A program made the translations under genes and the position numbers. Source: an uncultured Candidatus Pelagibacter sp. (GTDB lineage: Bacteria; Pseudomonadota; Alphaproteobacteria; Pelagibacterales; Pelagibacteraceae). Taken from it: a DNA stretch of 15,580 nt. The number at the start of each line of letters is the position of its first letter. The first letter of the stretch is position 1. Below the pieces are notes generated by a model that searched no databases, was not told the DNA's origin, and was given only the letters and a program-made list of their open reading frames with translations. Positions 1-7,567 of the stretch are shown here, in pieces. The stretch is from positions 1 to 15,580 of the forward strand of contig CAJQSU010000023.1 of NCBI GenBank assembly GCA_905616435.1. Direction: 5' to 3'.

Positions 1-688
1 AAATAACGTAGACAGTGAGGTGCTCATTCTATTCTGGCAATTTGCAATTAAAACATTAGGAGAATTAGATATTGTCTCTAATCAACATTTATCTATCGAA
101 ATGTTTTTATTAAGATTAATTCATCTTAAGGGTTTTAAGCCCAAAGATGAAACTACAGATGAAGATGTAAAAATAAATAAACAAGAAGACAATGATCAGA
201 GCAATATTTCTCCGCAACTAATAAACAAAGAAACAGTCAACCAAATTAAGAATGTAGCCCAAGAAAAAAAAATAAATCTACGAACGCAAATAGAAATAAA
301 AGCAACAAATGAAATCACAATAAAATCTTTTAATGAATTATTAAATATTTGTGCCATAAAAAAAGATATGAAACTCAAATATGAGCTAGAAAAAAATGTA
401 AATCTAGTGAAATTTGAAAAAGGTAGAATTGAAATTTCTTTTAATGATAATTTAGACAAGGATTTTGTCAAAGATTTATCCACAAAACTTTTAGAGTGGA
501 CTAACCAAAGATGGATTATTAGTTTTAGTAAAAGCCAAGGAGAAATGTCCATAAAAGATAAAGAAAAAAATAAACAAAAAGAATTAATTGAAAATGCAAA
601 AAAATCTGATCTGCATAAGTTTATGTTAGATTGTTTTTCTGATGCGGAATTAATTGATGTTAAACCTTTAAAAAGGGATGATGAATAA
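1..688 (+). CDS. dnaX: DNA polymerase III subunit tau/gamma, C-terminal part (5' end outside window)
   Basis: This is the C-terminal part of the clamp-loader ATPase, which loads the beta clamp and, as tau, ties the polymerase to the helicase. The reading frame is open to the left edge (first full codon at position 2), so the GTG at 20 is an internal codon and not the start. The first visible residues (around FWQFAIKTLGELDIV and EMFLLRLIHL) match the end of the oligomerisation domain III. A charged Lys/Asp/Asn-rich linker follows. The last ~120 residues, with FNELLNICAIKKD, LVKFEKGRIEISF and LLEWTNQRWIISF, match the alphaproteobacterial tau C-terminal domain. The ATPase domain is not in the window. 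An A9 run at 264-272 lies in the linker (see findings). The TAA stop shares one base with the ybaB start, so the two are probably translationally coupled. The dnaX-ybaB-recR order is widely conserved in bacteria. Confidence 0.9.
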   Translation, partial: NNVDSEVLILFWQFAIKTLGELDIVSNQHLSIEMFLLRLIHLKGFKPKDETTDEDVKINKQEDNDQSNISPQLINKETVNQIKNVAQEKKINLRTQIEIKATNEITIKSFNELLNICAIKKDMKLKYELEKNVNLVKFEKGRIEISFNDNLDKDFVKDLSTKLLEWTNQRWIISFSKSQGEMSIKDKEKNKQKELIENAKKSDLHKFMLDCFSDAELIDVKPLKRDDE

Positions 689-1005
689 TGACTGACTTTA
701 CAAAAATACTTGATAAAGCAAGAGAACTTGAGGCTAAAATGAAAGAAAGCCAAGAAAAAATTAAAAATATTAGAGTTGAAGGAGTTTCAGGCTCTAACTC
801 TGTTAAAGTTGCCTTGGATGGAGAAGGAGAAATGCAAAAAATAGAAATTTCTGATGAAATTTTAAAAGAGGAAAAATCAATAATTGAAGATCTGATAGTT
901 GCAGCTCATAATAATGCAAAAACAAAACTTAAATCTAAAACAAGTGAAGAAATTTCTAAGGCTACAGGTGGGTTAGGTATACCAGGCTTTAAATGGCCGA
1001 TATAA
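688..1005 (+). CDS. YbaB/EbfC family nucleoid-associated protein
   Basis: A 105-residue protein of the YbaB/EbfC family. These are small dimeric DNA-binding proteins that coat the nucleoid and are almost always encoded between dnaX and recR, as here. The sequence has the expected plan: an N-terminal charged helix (about residues 5-27), a central beta region (VEGVSGSNSVKVALDGEGEMQKIEI), a second helix (about 56-90), and the conserved Gly/Pro C-terminal tail GGLGIPGFKWPI. The length is normal for the family. The ATG overlaps the dnaX TAA by one base (TAATG), and an AAAAGGG stretch about 10 nt upstream may act as a weak ribosome site. Only 3 nt separate its stop from recR. Family assignment is firm. 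The precise role in this organism (nucleoid packing or assisting RecR) is not shown by the sequence. Confidence 0.93.
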   Translation: MTDFTKILDKARELEAKMKESQEKIKNIRVEGVSGSNSVKVALDGEGEMQKIEISDEILKEEKSIIEDLIVAAHNNAKTKLKSKTSEEISKATGGLGIPGFKWPI

Positions 1006-1008
1006 TCA

Positions 1009-1620
1009 ATGCAAAACATAAATGAAATTGAAGATCTAATAAAGTTAATTTCTAAACTCCCTGGATTAGGGCCAAAATCTGCCAAGCGAATAGTTTTAAA
1101 ATTAATTAATAATAGAGATGAACTTATTAAACCAATGGCAAATACTCTCGCCCAAGTTTATAAAAATGTTACACGCTGTAACTCCTGTGGTTCATTAAGA
1201 TCTAATACAGAAGGTTGTTCTAATTGTGAGAGTGTGAAAGAAAAATTTAATAAAATTTGTGTGGTTGAAGATATAGCTGATCAGTGGTCCATTGAAAATT
1301 CAAATATTTATAAAGGATACTTTCATATTCTTGGAGGAACTGTTGCATCAGCAGGTCATAGGAAAGAAGACCTTTTAATTAATTCATTAGTAGAAAGAGT
1401 AATTAAAGAGAAAATTGAAGAAGTCATCTTAGCCACCAGTGCTACTGTTGAGGGCCAAACTACAGCATATTATATCCAAGACAGTTTAAAAAAAACAAAA
1501 GTCAAAATTACTAAATTGGCGCAAGGTTTACCTGTTGGAGGTGAAATTGAAAGTTTAGATGATGGAACTTTATTCTCTGCTTTTAAAAATAGATCTAAAC
1601 TGAATTCTAATTCTGATTAA
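1009..1620 (+). CDS. recR: Recombination mediator protein RecR
   Basis: RecR (203 aa) works with RecF/RecO in gap repair, helping to load RecA onto SSB-coated single-stranded DNA. Domains in order are: a helix-hairpin-helix near residues 15-30 (KLPGLGPKSAKRIVLKL); a four-cysteine zinc site with C57, C60, C70 and C73; a Toprim domain starting at ICVVED (83-88) and running through HILGG and ATSATVEGQTTAYYI; and the C-terminal LAQGLPVGGEIESLDDGTL signature. Length and key residues are normal. It starts 3 nt after ybaB with no clear Shine-Dalgarno, so it probably relies on coupling within the dnaX-ybaB-recR unit. Its last 14 bases overlap the 3' end of glcB on the opposite strand, which leaves no space for a terminator. 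Confidence 0.96.
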   Translation: MQNINEIEDLIKLISKLPGLGPKSAKRIVLKLINNRDELIKPMANTLAQVYKNVTRCNSCGSLRSNTEGCSNCESVKEKFNKICVVEDIADQWSIENSNIYKGYFHILGGTVASAGHRKEDLLINSLVERVIKEKIEEVILATSATVEGQTTAYYIQDSLKKTKVKITKLAQGLPVGGEIESLDDGTLFSAFKNRSKLNSNSD

Positions 1621-3766
1621 TTTTTCTTTTCAATCTATTTAAATGTAAAAGAGGTTCTGTATAACCGGATGGCTGCTCTTTTCCTTTAAAAATTAAGTCA
1701 CACGCAGTTTTAAATGCTCTTGATCTATCATAATCATCACTCATATTTATATATCTTTTGTCATTCTTATTTTGCTTATCAACAACCTTTGCCATTTCTT
1801 TCATTATTTCCATAACTTTATTTTTTGTTGTTATTCCATGATGAATCCAATTTGCAATATGTTGAGATGAAATTCTAAGGGTTGCTCTATCTTCCATAAG
1901 ACCAATATTATTTATATCAGGAACTTTTGAACAACCTATTCCTTGATCAATCCATCGCACAACATACCCTAGCAAAGTTTGTGCTGAGTTTGATATTTCT
2001 GTATTAACTTCGTTCTCAGACCAATTAGGTTTAATAGCTACTGGAATTTCTAAAAGATCATCTAATTTGGCCTGTTCACGCTTTTTAATGTTTTGCTGCT
2101 CCTCAAATATATTTATTTGATGGTAGTGTAGGGCGTGTAATGAAGCTGCGGTAGGGGAAGGAACCCACGCACAATTTGCTCCAGCTTTTAAATGATTAAT
2201 TTTATCTTCCATCATTTCTTTCATTTTATCAGGCATTGCCCACATGCCTTTGCCAATTTGAGCTTTTCCTGAAAAGCCACATTTTAAGCCAATATCAACA
2301 TTATTATTCTCATATGCCTTAATCCATTTTGAAGATTTCATGTCTCCTTTTTTAATCATTGGTCCAGCTTCCATTGATGTGTGCATTTCGTCTCCAGTTC
2401 TATCTAAAAAACCAGTATTAATAAAAAAAACTCTATTTTTTAGAGACCTTATGCATTCTTTTAAGTTAGTTGAAGTTCTTCTCTCTTCATCCATTATTCC
2501 AACTTTGCATGTATATCTTTTTAATCCAAACAGATCTTCAACTTTAGAAAAAATTAAATCTGTAAATTTTGCTTCGTCAGGTCCATGCATCTTTGGTTTT
2601 ACAATATAAATTGACCCCTCTCTTGAGTTTTTTTTTAGTTTTAAATCATGAAGTGCAGCTACTGTTGTAAAAAATGCATCCATAATACCTTCAGGCACTT
2701 CACTTCCATCTTTGAGAATGATGGATGGGTTAGTCATAAGATGACCAACATTTCTTATCAGAAGTAAGCTTCTTCCGTGTAGTTTTAAATCCTTACCTTC
2801 TTTTGAAGTATAGCTTCTATCTGGGTTTAATTTTCTCTCTAAATTTTTACCATTTTTTTCAAATTGAATTTTTAAATCTCCCCTCATCAAACCCAACCAA
2901 TTTCTATAACAAACAATTTTGTCATCTGCATCTACAGCCGCAACACTATCTTCGTTGTCACAAATAGTAGAAACAGCCGACTCAATAATTACGTCACTAA
3001 TTCCAGCAATATCATGTGCAGCACTGAATGCTTTTGGATTGATAATGATCTCAAAGTGAAGGTTATTATTTTTAATTATTACTGCGCTAGGTTTATCAAC
3101 ATCACCTCTATGGCCAATAAATTTATTCTTATCCTTTAATTTATACTCATAATTATTTTTAGAGATAATTAAATCTTTATTAATCACTTTTAAATGGGCA
3201 ATATTTTTCCAGCTTGTTCCTTCAATCGGTATGTGTTTATCAAAAAACTCTCTAACATATTTAATTACTTCTTGTCCTCGCAAAGGATCATATCTTTCAC
3301 TTCCTCCCTCTTCTGATGCAATGATATTAGTTCCATATAAGCTATCATATAAACTTACCCATCTCGCGTTTGCTGCATTAAGAGCATATCTTCCATTCAT
3401 TATTGGTACCACCAGTTGTGGTCCAGCAATTTTTGTTATTTCATCATCGACCTCAGTGGTTTCAATTTCGAAGTCTGGACCTTCATTTTTAAGATAGCCT
3501 ATTTCTGTTAGGAATTTCTTATATTCCTCAATATTGATTTCTTTTCTTTTGTTTTTGATATGCCAGTCATCAATTTTTTTTTGTAAGTTTGCTCTTATCT
3601 TTATGAATTTTTTATTTATTGGTGCTAGATCGTGCACTGCCTCACTAAATCCTAACCAGAAATTTTTTGGACTAATTTCAATGTCTTTAAGTAATTCATT
3701 ATCAACAAAAGACAGAAGATTTTCTGAAACTTTTAGATTGTTAACACTTTTATAGTTAGTTGGCAT
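1607..3766 (-). CDS. glcB: Malate synthase G
   Basis: Malate synthase G condenses glyoxylate with acetyl-CoA to give malate, completing the glyoxylate shunt or assimilating glyoxylate from glycolate or glycine-linked metabolism. It is cytosolic and Mg-dependent. From the ATG at 3766 it is 719 aa, normal for the G isoform (~720-740 aa, much longer than isoform A). Visible motifs include GHRGDVDKPSAV, EDSVAAVDADDK, GRSLLLIRNVGHLMT (catalytic Arg338), VGIMDEERRTS (Glu427, Mg ligand), GFLDRTGDEMHTSMEAGP (Asp455, Mg ligand), AGANCAWVPSPTAASLHALHYH and LMEDRATLRISSQHIANW (catalytic Asp626). I prefer the ATG at 3766 because AAAAAAGG precedes it at ordinary ribosome-site spacing. An in-frame TTG at 3787 would add seven residues but has no such signal. 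The stop is TAG. The gene is divergent from accA across about 100 bp. I see no glycine aptamer in that leader, although one is reported ahead of malate synthase in SAR11 (see findings). Confidence 0.96.
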   Translation of the reverse strand: MPTNYKSVNNLKVSENLLSFVDNELLKDIEISPKNFWLGFSEAVHDLAPINKKFIKIRANLQKKIDDWHIKNKRKEINIEEYKKFLTEIGYLKNEGPDFEIETTEVDDEITKIAGPQLVVPIMNGRYALNAANARWVSLYDSLYGTNIIASEEGGSERYDPLRGQEVIKYVREFFDKHIPIEGTSWKNIAHLKVINKDLIISKNNYEYKLKDKNKFIGHRGDVDKPSAVIIKNNNLHFEIIINPKAFSAAHDIAGISDVIIESAVSTICDNEDSVAAVDADDKIVCYRNWLGLMRGDLKIQFEKNGKNLERKLNPDRSYTSKEGKDLKLHGRSLLLIRNVGHLMTNPSIILKDGSEVPEGIMDAFFTTVAALHDLKLKKNSREGSIYIVKPKMHGPDEAKFTDLIFSKVEDLFGLKRYTCKVGIMDEERRTSTNLKECIRSLKNRVFFINTGFLDRTGDEMHTSMEAGPMIKKGDMKSSKWIKAYENNNVDIGLKCGFSGKAQIGKGMWAMPDKMKEMMEDKINHLKAGANCAWVPSPTAASLHALHYHQINIFEEQQNIKKREQAKLDDLLEIPVAIKPNWSENEVNTEISNSAQTLLGYVVRWIDQGIGCSKVPDINNIGLMEDRATLRISSQHIANWIHHGITTKNKVMEIMKEMAKVVDKQNKNDKRYINMSDDYDRSRAFKTACDLIFKGKEQPSGYTEPLLHLNRLKRKINQN

Positions 3767-3830
3767 GCTGCCTTTTTTAAAACTCAAGTAAAATTAAGTC
3801 AAATAATTAATAGCAGATAGGGACATTTTG

Positions 3831-3858
3831 TTGTCATTTTTCTCACTTATGTAATAAT
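3831..3858 (+). promoter_or_regulatory. Candidate sigma70-type promoter for accA
   Basis: TTGTCA (3831-3836) and AATAAT (3853-3858) each match the -35/-10 consensus at five of six positions with a 16-bp spacer. Transcription would begin around 3865, only a few bases before the accA ATG at 3869, so the mRNA would be nearly leaderless. This fits the absence of a Shine-Dalgarno there. The region is so AT-rich that chance matches are common. Confidence 0.35.
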
Positions 3859-3868
3859 TAAAACTATA

Positions 3869-4966
3869 ATGAAAAATTATCTTAATTTTGAGAATGATAT
3901 TAAAAACTTAGAGGGTGAGTTAGATAAACTAAAAGACCCTTATAATCAGGGTGGATTATCAGAAGTTGATACTAATAAAATTTCAATAACACAGGAAGAG
4001 CTCGACAAAAAGTTAAAAGATATTTATTCAAATTTAGATCCCTGGCAAACAACTATGGTTGCAAGACATGAAGATAGGCCAAAATCTAAATTTTTTATAG
4101 ATAATTTATTTGAAGATTTTATTTCTCTAGCTGGAGACAGGTATTATGGAGAGGATAAGTCGGTGATTACTGGATTTGCTAAATTCAACGGTCAATCAGT
4201 TTTAGTTATAGGTCAGGAAAAAGGAGAAGATTTAGAGTCCAGAATTGAAAGAAATTTTGGAATGATGAGGCCTGAAGGTTATAGAAAAACTATTCGCTTA
4301 ATGGAGCTTGCAGACAAATTTAATATTCCAATAATTTGCTTTATAGATACACCAGGTGCTTATCCAGGGGTTGGTGCTGAAGAAAGAGGACAAGCAGAAG
4401 CTATTGCAAAATCAATTGAATGTTGCATGAAATTAAAAGTACCTACATTGGCCATTATTATCGGCGAAGGTGGTTCCGGTGGAGCTATTGCATTGGCCTC
4501 AGCTAACAAAGTGATTATGTTAGAAAATGCAATTTACTCTGTAATATCTCCAGAGGGTTGTGCAACAATTTTATGGAGAGATCCAAAAAAAATGCTTGAT
4601 GCAGCAAAAGCAATGAAGTTATCAGCCAAAGACCTTTTAGAACTTAAGGTTATTGATGAAATAATCTTAGAACCTTTGGGAGGGGCTCATCGAGATAGAA
4701 ACCTAATATTAAGCAGTGTTAAAGAATCTATTTCAAAAAATTTGGATTCTTTTAAAGAAATGTCACCTGAAGAAACTTTAAATCAAAGAAAAAACAAATT
4801 TTTAAAAATTGGAAGAGATAAAGGCTTTATAAATAATCCAGAAAATTTAAGTCAAATTAAAAACAAAAAAAATAATATTAATCAGTTTTTTAATAATAAA
4901 AAAAACATATATTACTTGGCTGGGTCTATCTTATTGATAGCAATATTGATGGTTTCTTTTTTATAA
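3869..4966 (+). CDS. accA: Acetyl-CoA carboxylase carboxyltransferase subunit alpha, with C-terminal hydrophobic tail
   Basis: AccA pairs with AccD to transfer the carboxyl group from biotin-BCCP to acetyl-CoA, giving malonyl-CoA, the first committed step of fatty-acid synthesis. The core (about residues 1-320) is complete and typical: the N-terminal helix, ARHEDRPK (66-73), FIDTPGAYPGVGAEERGQAEAIA (158-180), IIGEGGSGGAIALA (197-210), SPEGCATILW (227-236), and the usual end MSPEETLNQRKNKFLKIGR. A 45-residue extension follows that is not part of the usual ~315-320 aa protein. It is Lys/Asn-rich (about 321-346) and ends in a 19-residue uninterrupted hydrophobic segment (347-365) that looks like a single C-terminal membrane anchor. 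No Shine-Dalgarno is visible; the promoter candidate suggests a near-leaderless mRNA. The 3' end overlaps secA on the other strand by 6 bp. The enzyme call is firm. Membrane attachment is an inference from hydrophobicity. Confidence 0.95.
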   Translation: MKNYLNFENDIKNLEGELDKLKDPYNQGGLSEVDTNKISITQEELDKKLKDIYSNLDPWQTTMVARHEDRPKSKFFIDNLFEDFISLAGDRYYGEDKSVITGFAKFNGQSVLVIGQEKGEDLESRIERNFGMMRPEGYRKTIRLMELADKFNIPIICFIDTPGAYPGVGAEERGQAEAIAKSIECCMKLKVPTLAIIIGEGGSGGAIALASANKVIMLENAIYSVISPEGCATILWRDPKKMLDAAKAMKLSAKDLLELKVIDEIILEPLGGAHRDRNLILSSVKESISKNLDSFKEMSPEETLNQRKNKFLKIGRDKGFINNPENLSQIKNKKNNINQFFNNKKNIYYLAGSILLIAILMVSFL

Positions 4967-7504
4967 AGCACCACAACAGTATTTATATTTTTTTCCTGAA
5001 CCACAGTAACAAGGCTCATTTCTTCTCATTTTTTTTCCATTAAATTTAGGATCAGTTTTTTTTTCATCAACTTTTTTATCCTCTTTTGGTTGTTCAACTA
5101 CTTTTAAATTCATTAAAACTGTAATGTAATCTAACTTTAACTTTTCTAATAAACTTGAAAATAGATCAAAGGCCTCTTTTTTATATTCAATTAAGGGATC
5201 TCTTTGACCATAAGATCTCAGCCCGACTACCTGTCTTAACTGCTCTAAATACTGTATATGTGACTTCCAGTTCATATCTATTGATTGCAACAGAATTCTT
5301 TTTTCTATTTCTTTTGATTGATTTTCACCTAAAATTTTAGTTCTTTCATTTCTATTATCATTAAATTGATCCAATATTTTCTGTCTAAAATCATTGTCTT
5401 TAAGAGGAATGAGTTCTGTAAATTGTTTTTCCTCTAAACTTTTTCCCATTAATGATTTTAGTCTAGTGTTGAAATCATTACTTCTAGGATTTGCTAGTTT
5501 TTGAATTTTTAATTTTATTAAATCATCAATAATTTCATTTAGGAAATCTTCTGAATATGAAAATATTTGACCACTATTCATAGCATCATTTCTTTGTGAA
5601 AAGATTACATGTCTTTGATCATTTAGGACGTTATCAAACTTAATTAATGTTTTTCGAATATCAAAGTTTCTTGCTTCAACTTTTTGTTGAGCTCTTTCCA
5701 AAGCTTTATTAATCCATGGATGATCTATACTTTCTCCATCTTTTAACCCTAGTTTTTGAAGAATACCGTTCATTGACTCCGATCCAAATATCCTCATTAA
5801 ATCATCCTCGAGACTCACGTAAAATATTGAACTTCCCTCATCTCCCTGTCTACCAGATCTACCTCTTGCTTGATTATCAACTCTTCTAGACTCCATTCTT
5901 TCAGTACCGATTACAAATAAGCCACCTAAAGATTTAATTTTTTCTTTCCTTTTTTTTAATTGATCTTCAGGAATTGATCCTTTTTTTCCACCTAATTGGA
6001 TATCAACCCCACGCCCCGAAATACTGGTAGTAATAATTACCGAACCTTCTTTACCAGCATTTGCTATAATCTCTGCTTCGTTTTCATGATTTTTAGCATT
6101 TAAAACTACATGTTTGATATTTTCTTTATCCAGTAATTTTGAATAAATTTCAGATTTATTAACACTAGAAGTAAAAACTAATAACGGCTGTACTGTTTGA
6201 TTGCATTCTTTTATTTTTTTTATTATTGCCTGATTTTTTTCCTCCTCCGTTCTAAATATTTGATCATTATAATCTTTACGTATCATTGGATTGTTTGTTG
6301 GAATCACAACTACTGGTAAATTATAAATCTCATAAAACTCTTCTGCTTCTGTAGCTGCCGTTCCTGTACAACCTGATATTTTTTTATAAAGTTTAAAATA
6401 ATTCTGATAAGTAATAGAAGCTAAAGTATGGTTTTCAGCTTGGATCTCAATTTTTTCTTTTGCTTCTAAAGCTTGATGAAGGCCATCTCCAAATCTTCTG
6501 CCCTCAAGAATTCTACCTGTTAATTCATCAATAATTTTTAAACTATAATCTTTAACGATATAATCTTTACCCTTTTCAAATAAATGATTAGCCTTCAATG
6601 CTTGATTAACATGATGAACTAAAGCTAAATTTTCAGGGTCATAGAAATTATTATTTTTTAATATCCCAGCATTCGAAAAGATTTTTTCAACATTGTTTAT
6701 TCCATCATTTGTTAGAAGAATATTTTTATCTTTTTCATCGATTTCATAATCATCTTTGTTCAATTGTTTTACCAGTTTATCAATAGCTAAATATTGGTTT
6801 GTTTTATCTTCAGCAGAACCAGAAATTATTAAAGGCGTTCTTGCTTCATCAATTAAACAAGAGTCAATTTCATCTACAATTGAATAGTGATGTTCTCTTT
6901 GAACCTTTTCATCTTTAGAATACTTCATGTTGTCTCTAAGATAATCAAAACCTAATTCACTATTAGTGGCATAAGTGATATCACAATTATAGTTTTTCTT
7001 TCTTTCAAAATCGTTTTGATCATTGTTAACGAACCCCGAAGTTAAACCTAAAAAATTATAAATTTGACCCATTTCTTGTGAGTCTCTTTTTGCCAAATAA
7101 TCATTTACAGTTACTACATGGACACCTTTTTCCTCAAGAGCATTTAAGTATGCTGATAAAGCGATAGTTAAAGTTTTACCTTCGCCAGTTCTCATTTCTG
7201 CAATCTTATTTTCATGCAGAACCACACCGCCAACTAACTGGACATCATAATGACGTTCATTTCTAGACCTATTAGAAGCCTCTCTTACTAAAGCAAAAGC
7301 ATCAGGTAAAATCTGATCTAATGTTTCTCCATTTTTAATCCTATTTTTAAATTCTAGGGTTTTTTTTGGAAAATCTTCGTTAGATAAATTTTTAAACTTT
7401 TCTTCTAAAGCGTTAATATCTTTTTCAATTTTACTTATTCTATCTAGTTCTTTCTGGTTACTAGATTTGATGAATTTAGAGATAAAGCTTATAGGATTAA
7501 ACAT
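4961..7504 (-). CDS. secA: Protein translocase ATPase SecA
   Basis: SecA is the motor that drives unfolded preproteins through SecYEG. It is essential and found both in the cytosol and at the inner membrane. The 847-aa product is slightly shorter than E. coli SecA (901 aa). Motifs in order are: the amphipathic N-terminus and KDINALEEKF; Walker A in MRTGEGKT (104-111); VNDYLAKRD; Walker B region DEIDSCLIDEARTPLIISG (211-229); TGTAATEAEEF; the second ATPase domain with SGRGVDIQLGG and ERMESRRVDNQARGRSGRQGD; and the scaffold/wing region. A C-terminal SEC-C zinc motif has C832, C834, C843 and C844, where the last pair is Cys-Cys in place of the commoner Cys-His. A Lys-rich linker precedes that motif. 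The ATG at 7504 gives the standard N-terminus. In many alphaproteobacteria a parvulin-type isomerase gene sits between secA and argJ. Here the gap is only 63 bp and no such gene is present. Confidence 0.97.
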   Translation of the reverse strand: MFNPISFISKFIKSSNQKELDRISKIEKDINALEEKFKNLSNEDFPKKTLEFKNRIKNGETLDQILPDAFALVREASNRSRNERHYDVQLVGGVVLHENKIAEMRTGEGKTLTIALSAYLNALEEKGVHVVTVNDYLAKRDSQEMGQIYNFLGLTSGFVNNDQNDFERKKNYNCDITYATNSELGFDYLRDNMKYSKDEKVQREHHYSIVDEIDSCLIDEARTPLIISGSAEDKTNQYLAIDKLVKQLNKDDYEIDEKDKNILLTNDGINNVEKIFSNAGILKNNNFYDPENLALVHHVNQALKANHLFEKGKDYIVKDYSLKIIDELTGRILEGRRFGDGLHQALEAKEKIEIQAENHTLASITYQNYFKLYKKISGCTGTAATEAEEFYEIYNLPVVVIPTNNPMIRKDYNDQIFRTEEEKNQAIIKKIKECNQTVQPLLVFTSSVNKSEIYSKLLDKENIKHVVLNAKNHENEAEIIANAGKEGSVIITTSISGRGVDIQLGGKKGSIPEDQLKKRKEKIKSLGGLFVIGTERMESRRVDNQARGRSGRQGDEGSSIFYVSLEDDLMRIFGSESMNGILQKLGLKDGESIDHPWINKALERAQQKVEARNFDIRKTLIKFDNVLNDQRHVIFSQRNDAMNSGQIFSYSEDFLNEIIDDLIKLKIQKLANPRSNDFNTRLKSLMGKSLEEKQFTELIPLKDNDFRQKILDQFNDNRNERTKILGENQSKEIEKRILLQSIDMNWKSHIQYLEQLRQVVGLRSYGQRDPLIEYKKEAFDLFSSLLEKLKLDYITVLMNLKVVEQPKEDKKVDEKKTDPKFNGKKMRRNEPCYCGSGKKYKYCCGAL

Positions 7505-7509
7505 TGGTT

Positions 7510-7538
7510 TTGATATATAATTTAATTATAACTTTAAT
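7510..7538 (+). promoter_or_regulatory. Candidate promoter for argJ in the secA-argJ divergent gap
   Basis: TTGATA (7510-7515) and TTTAAT (7533-7538) each match consensus at five of six positions with an ideal 17-bp spacer. They would start transcription near 7545 and leave a leader of about 23 nt. On the opposite strand a TATAAT (complement of 7525-7530) could serve secA, so the two promoters would interlock in the 63-bp gap. Confidence is limited because the sequence is almost pure A/T. Confidence 0.4.
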
Positions 7539-7567
7539 ATAACTATTAAATAACTATTTTAAATAGC

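Noticed and set aside
196..753. Long minus-strand open frame of 185 codons opposite dnaX
   Set aside because: It mirrors the AT-rich dnaX/ybaB coding strand, is rich in Phe/Ser/Leu as antisense of Lys/Glu codons, and shows no family motif.
3767..3787. TTG at 3787 as the glcB start
   Set aside because: The ATG at 3766 has a better-placed AAGG ribosome site and gives a normal-length N-terminus.
3767..3868. Riboswitch or small RNA in the glcB-accA gap
   Set aside because: Only a 4-bp stem is visible and no conserved aptamer sequence; the space is taken by two divergent promoters.
4829..4966. AccA tail as a separate small membrane protein
   Set aside because: It is in frame with accA with no stop in between and no start or ribosome site of its own, so a fused tail is the simpler reading.
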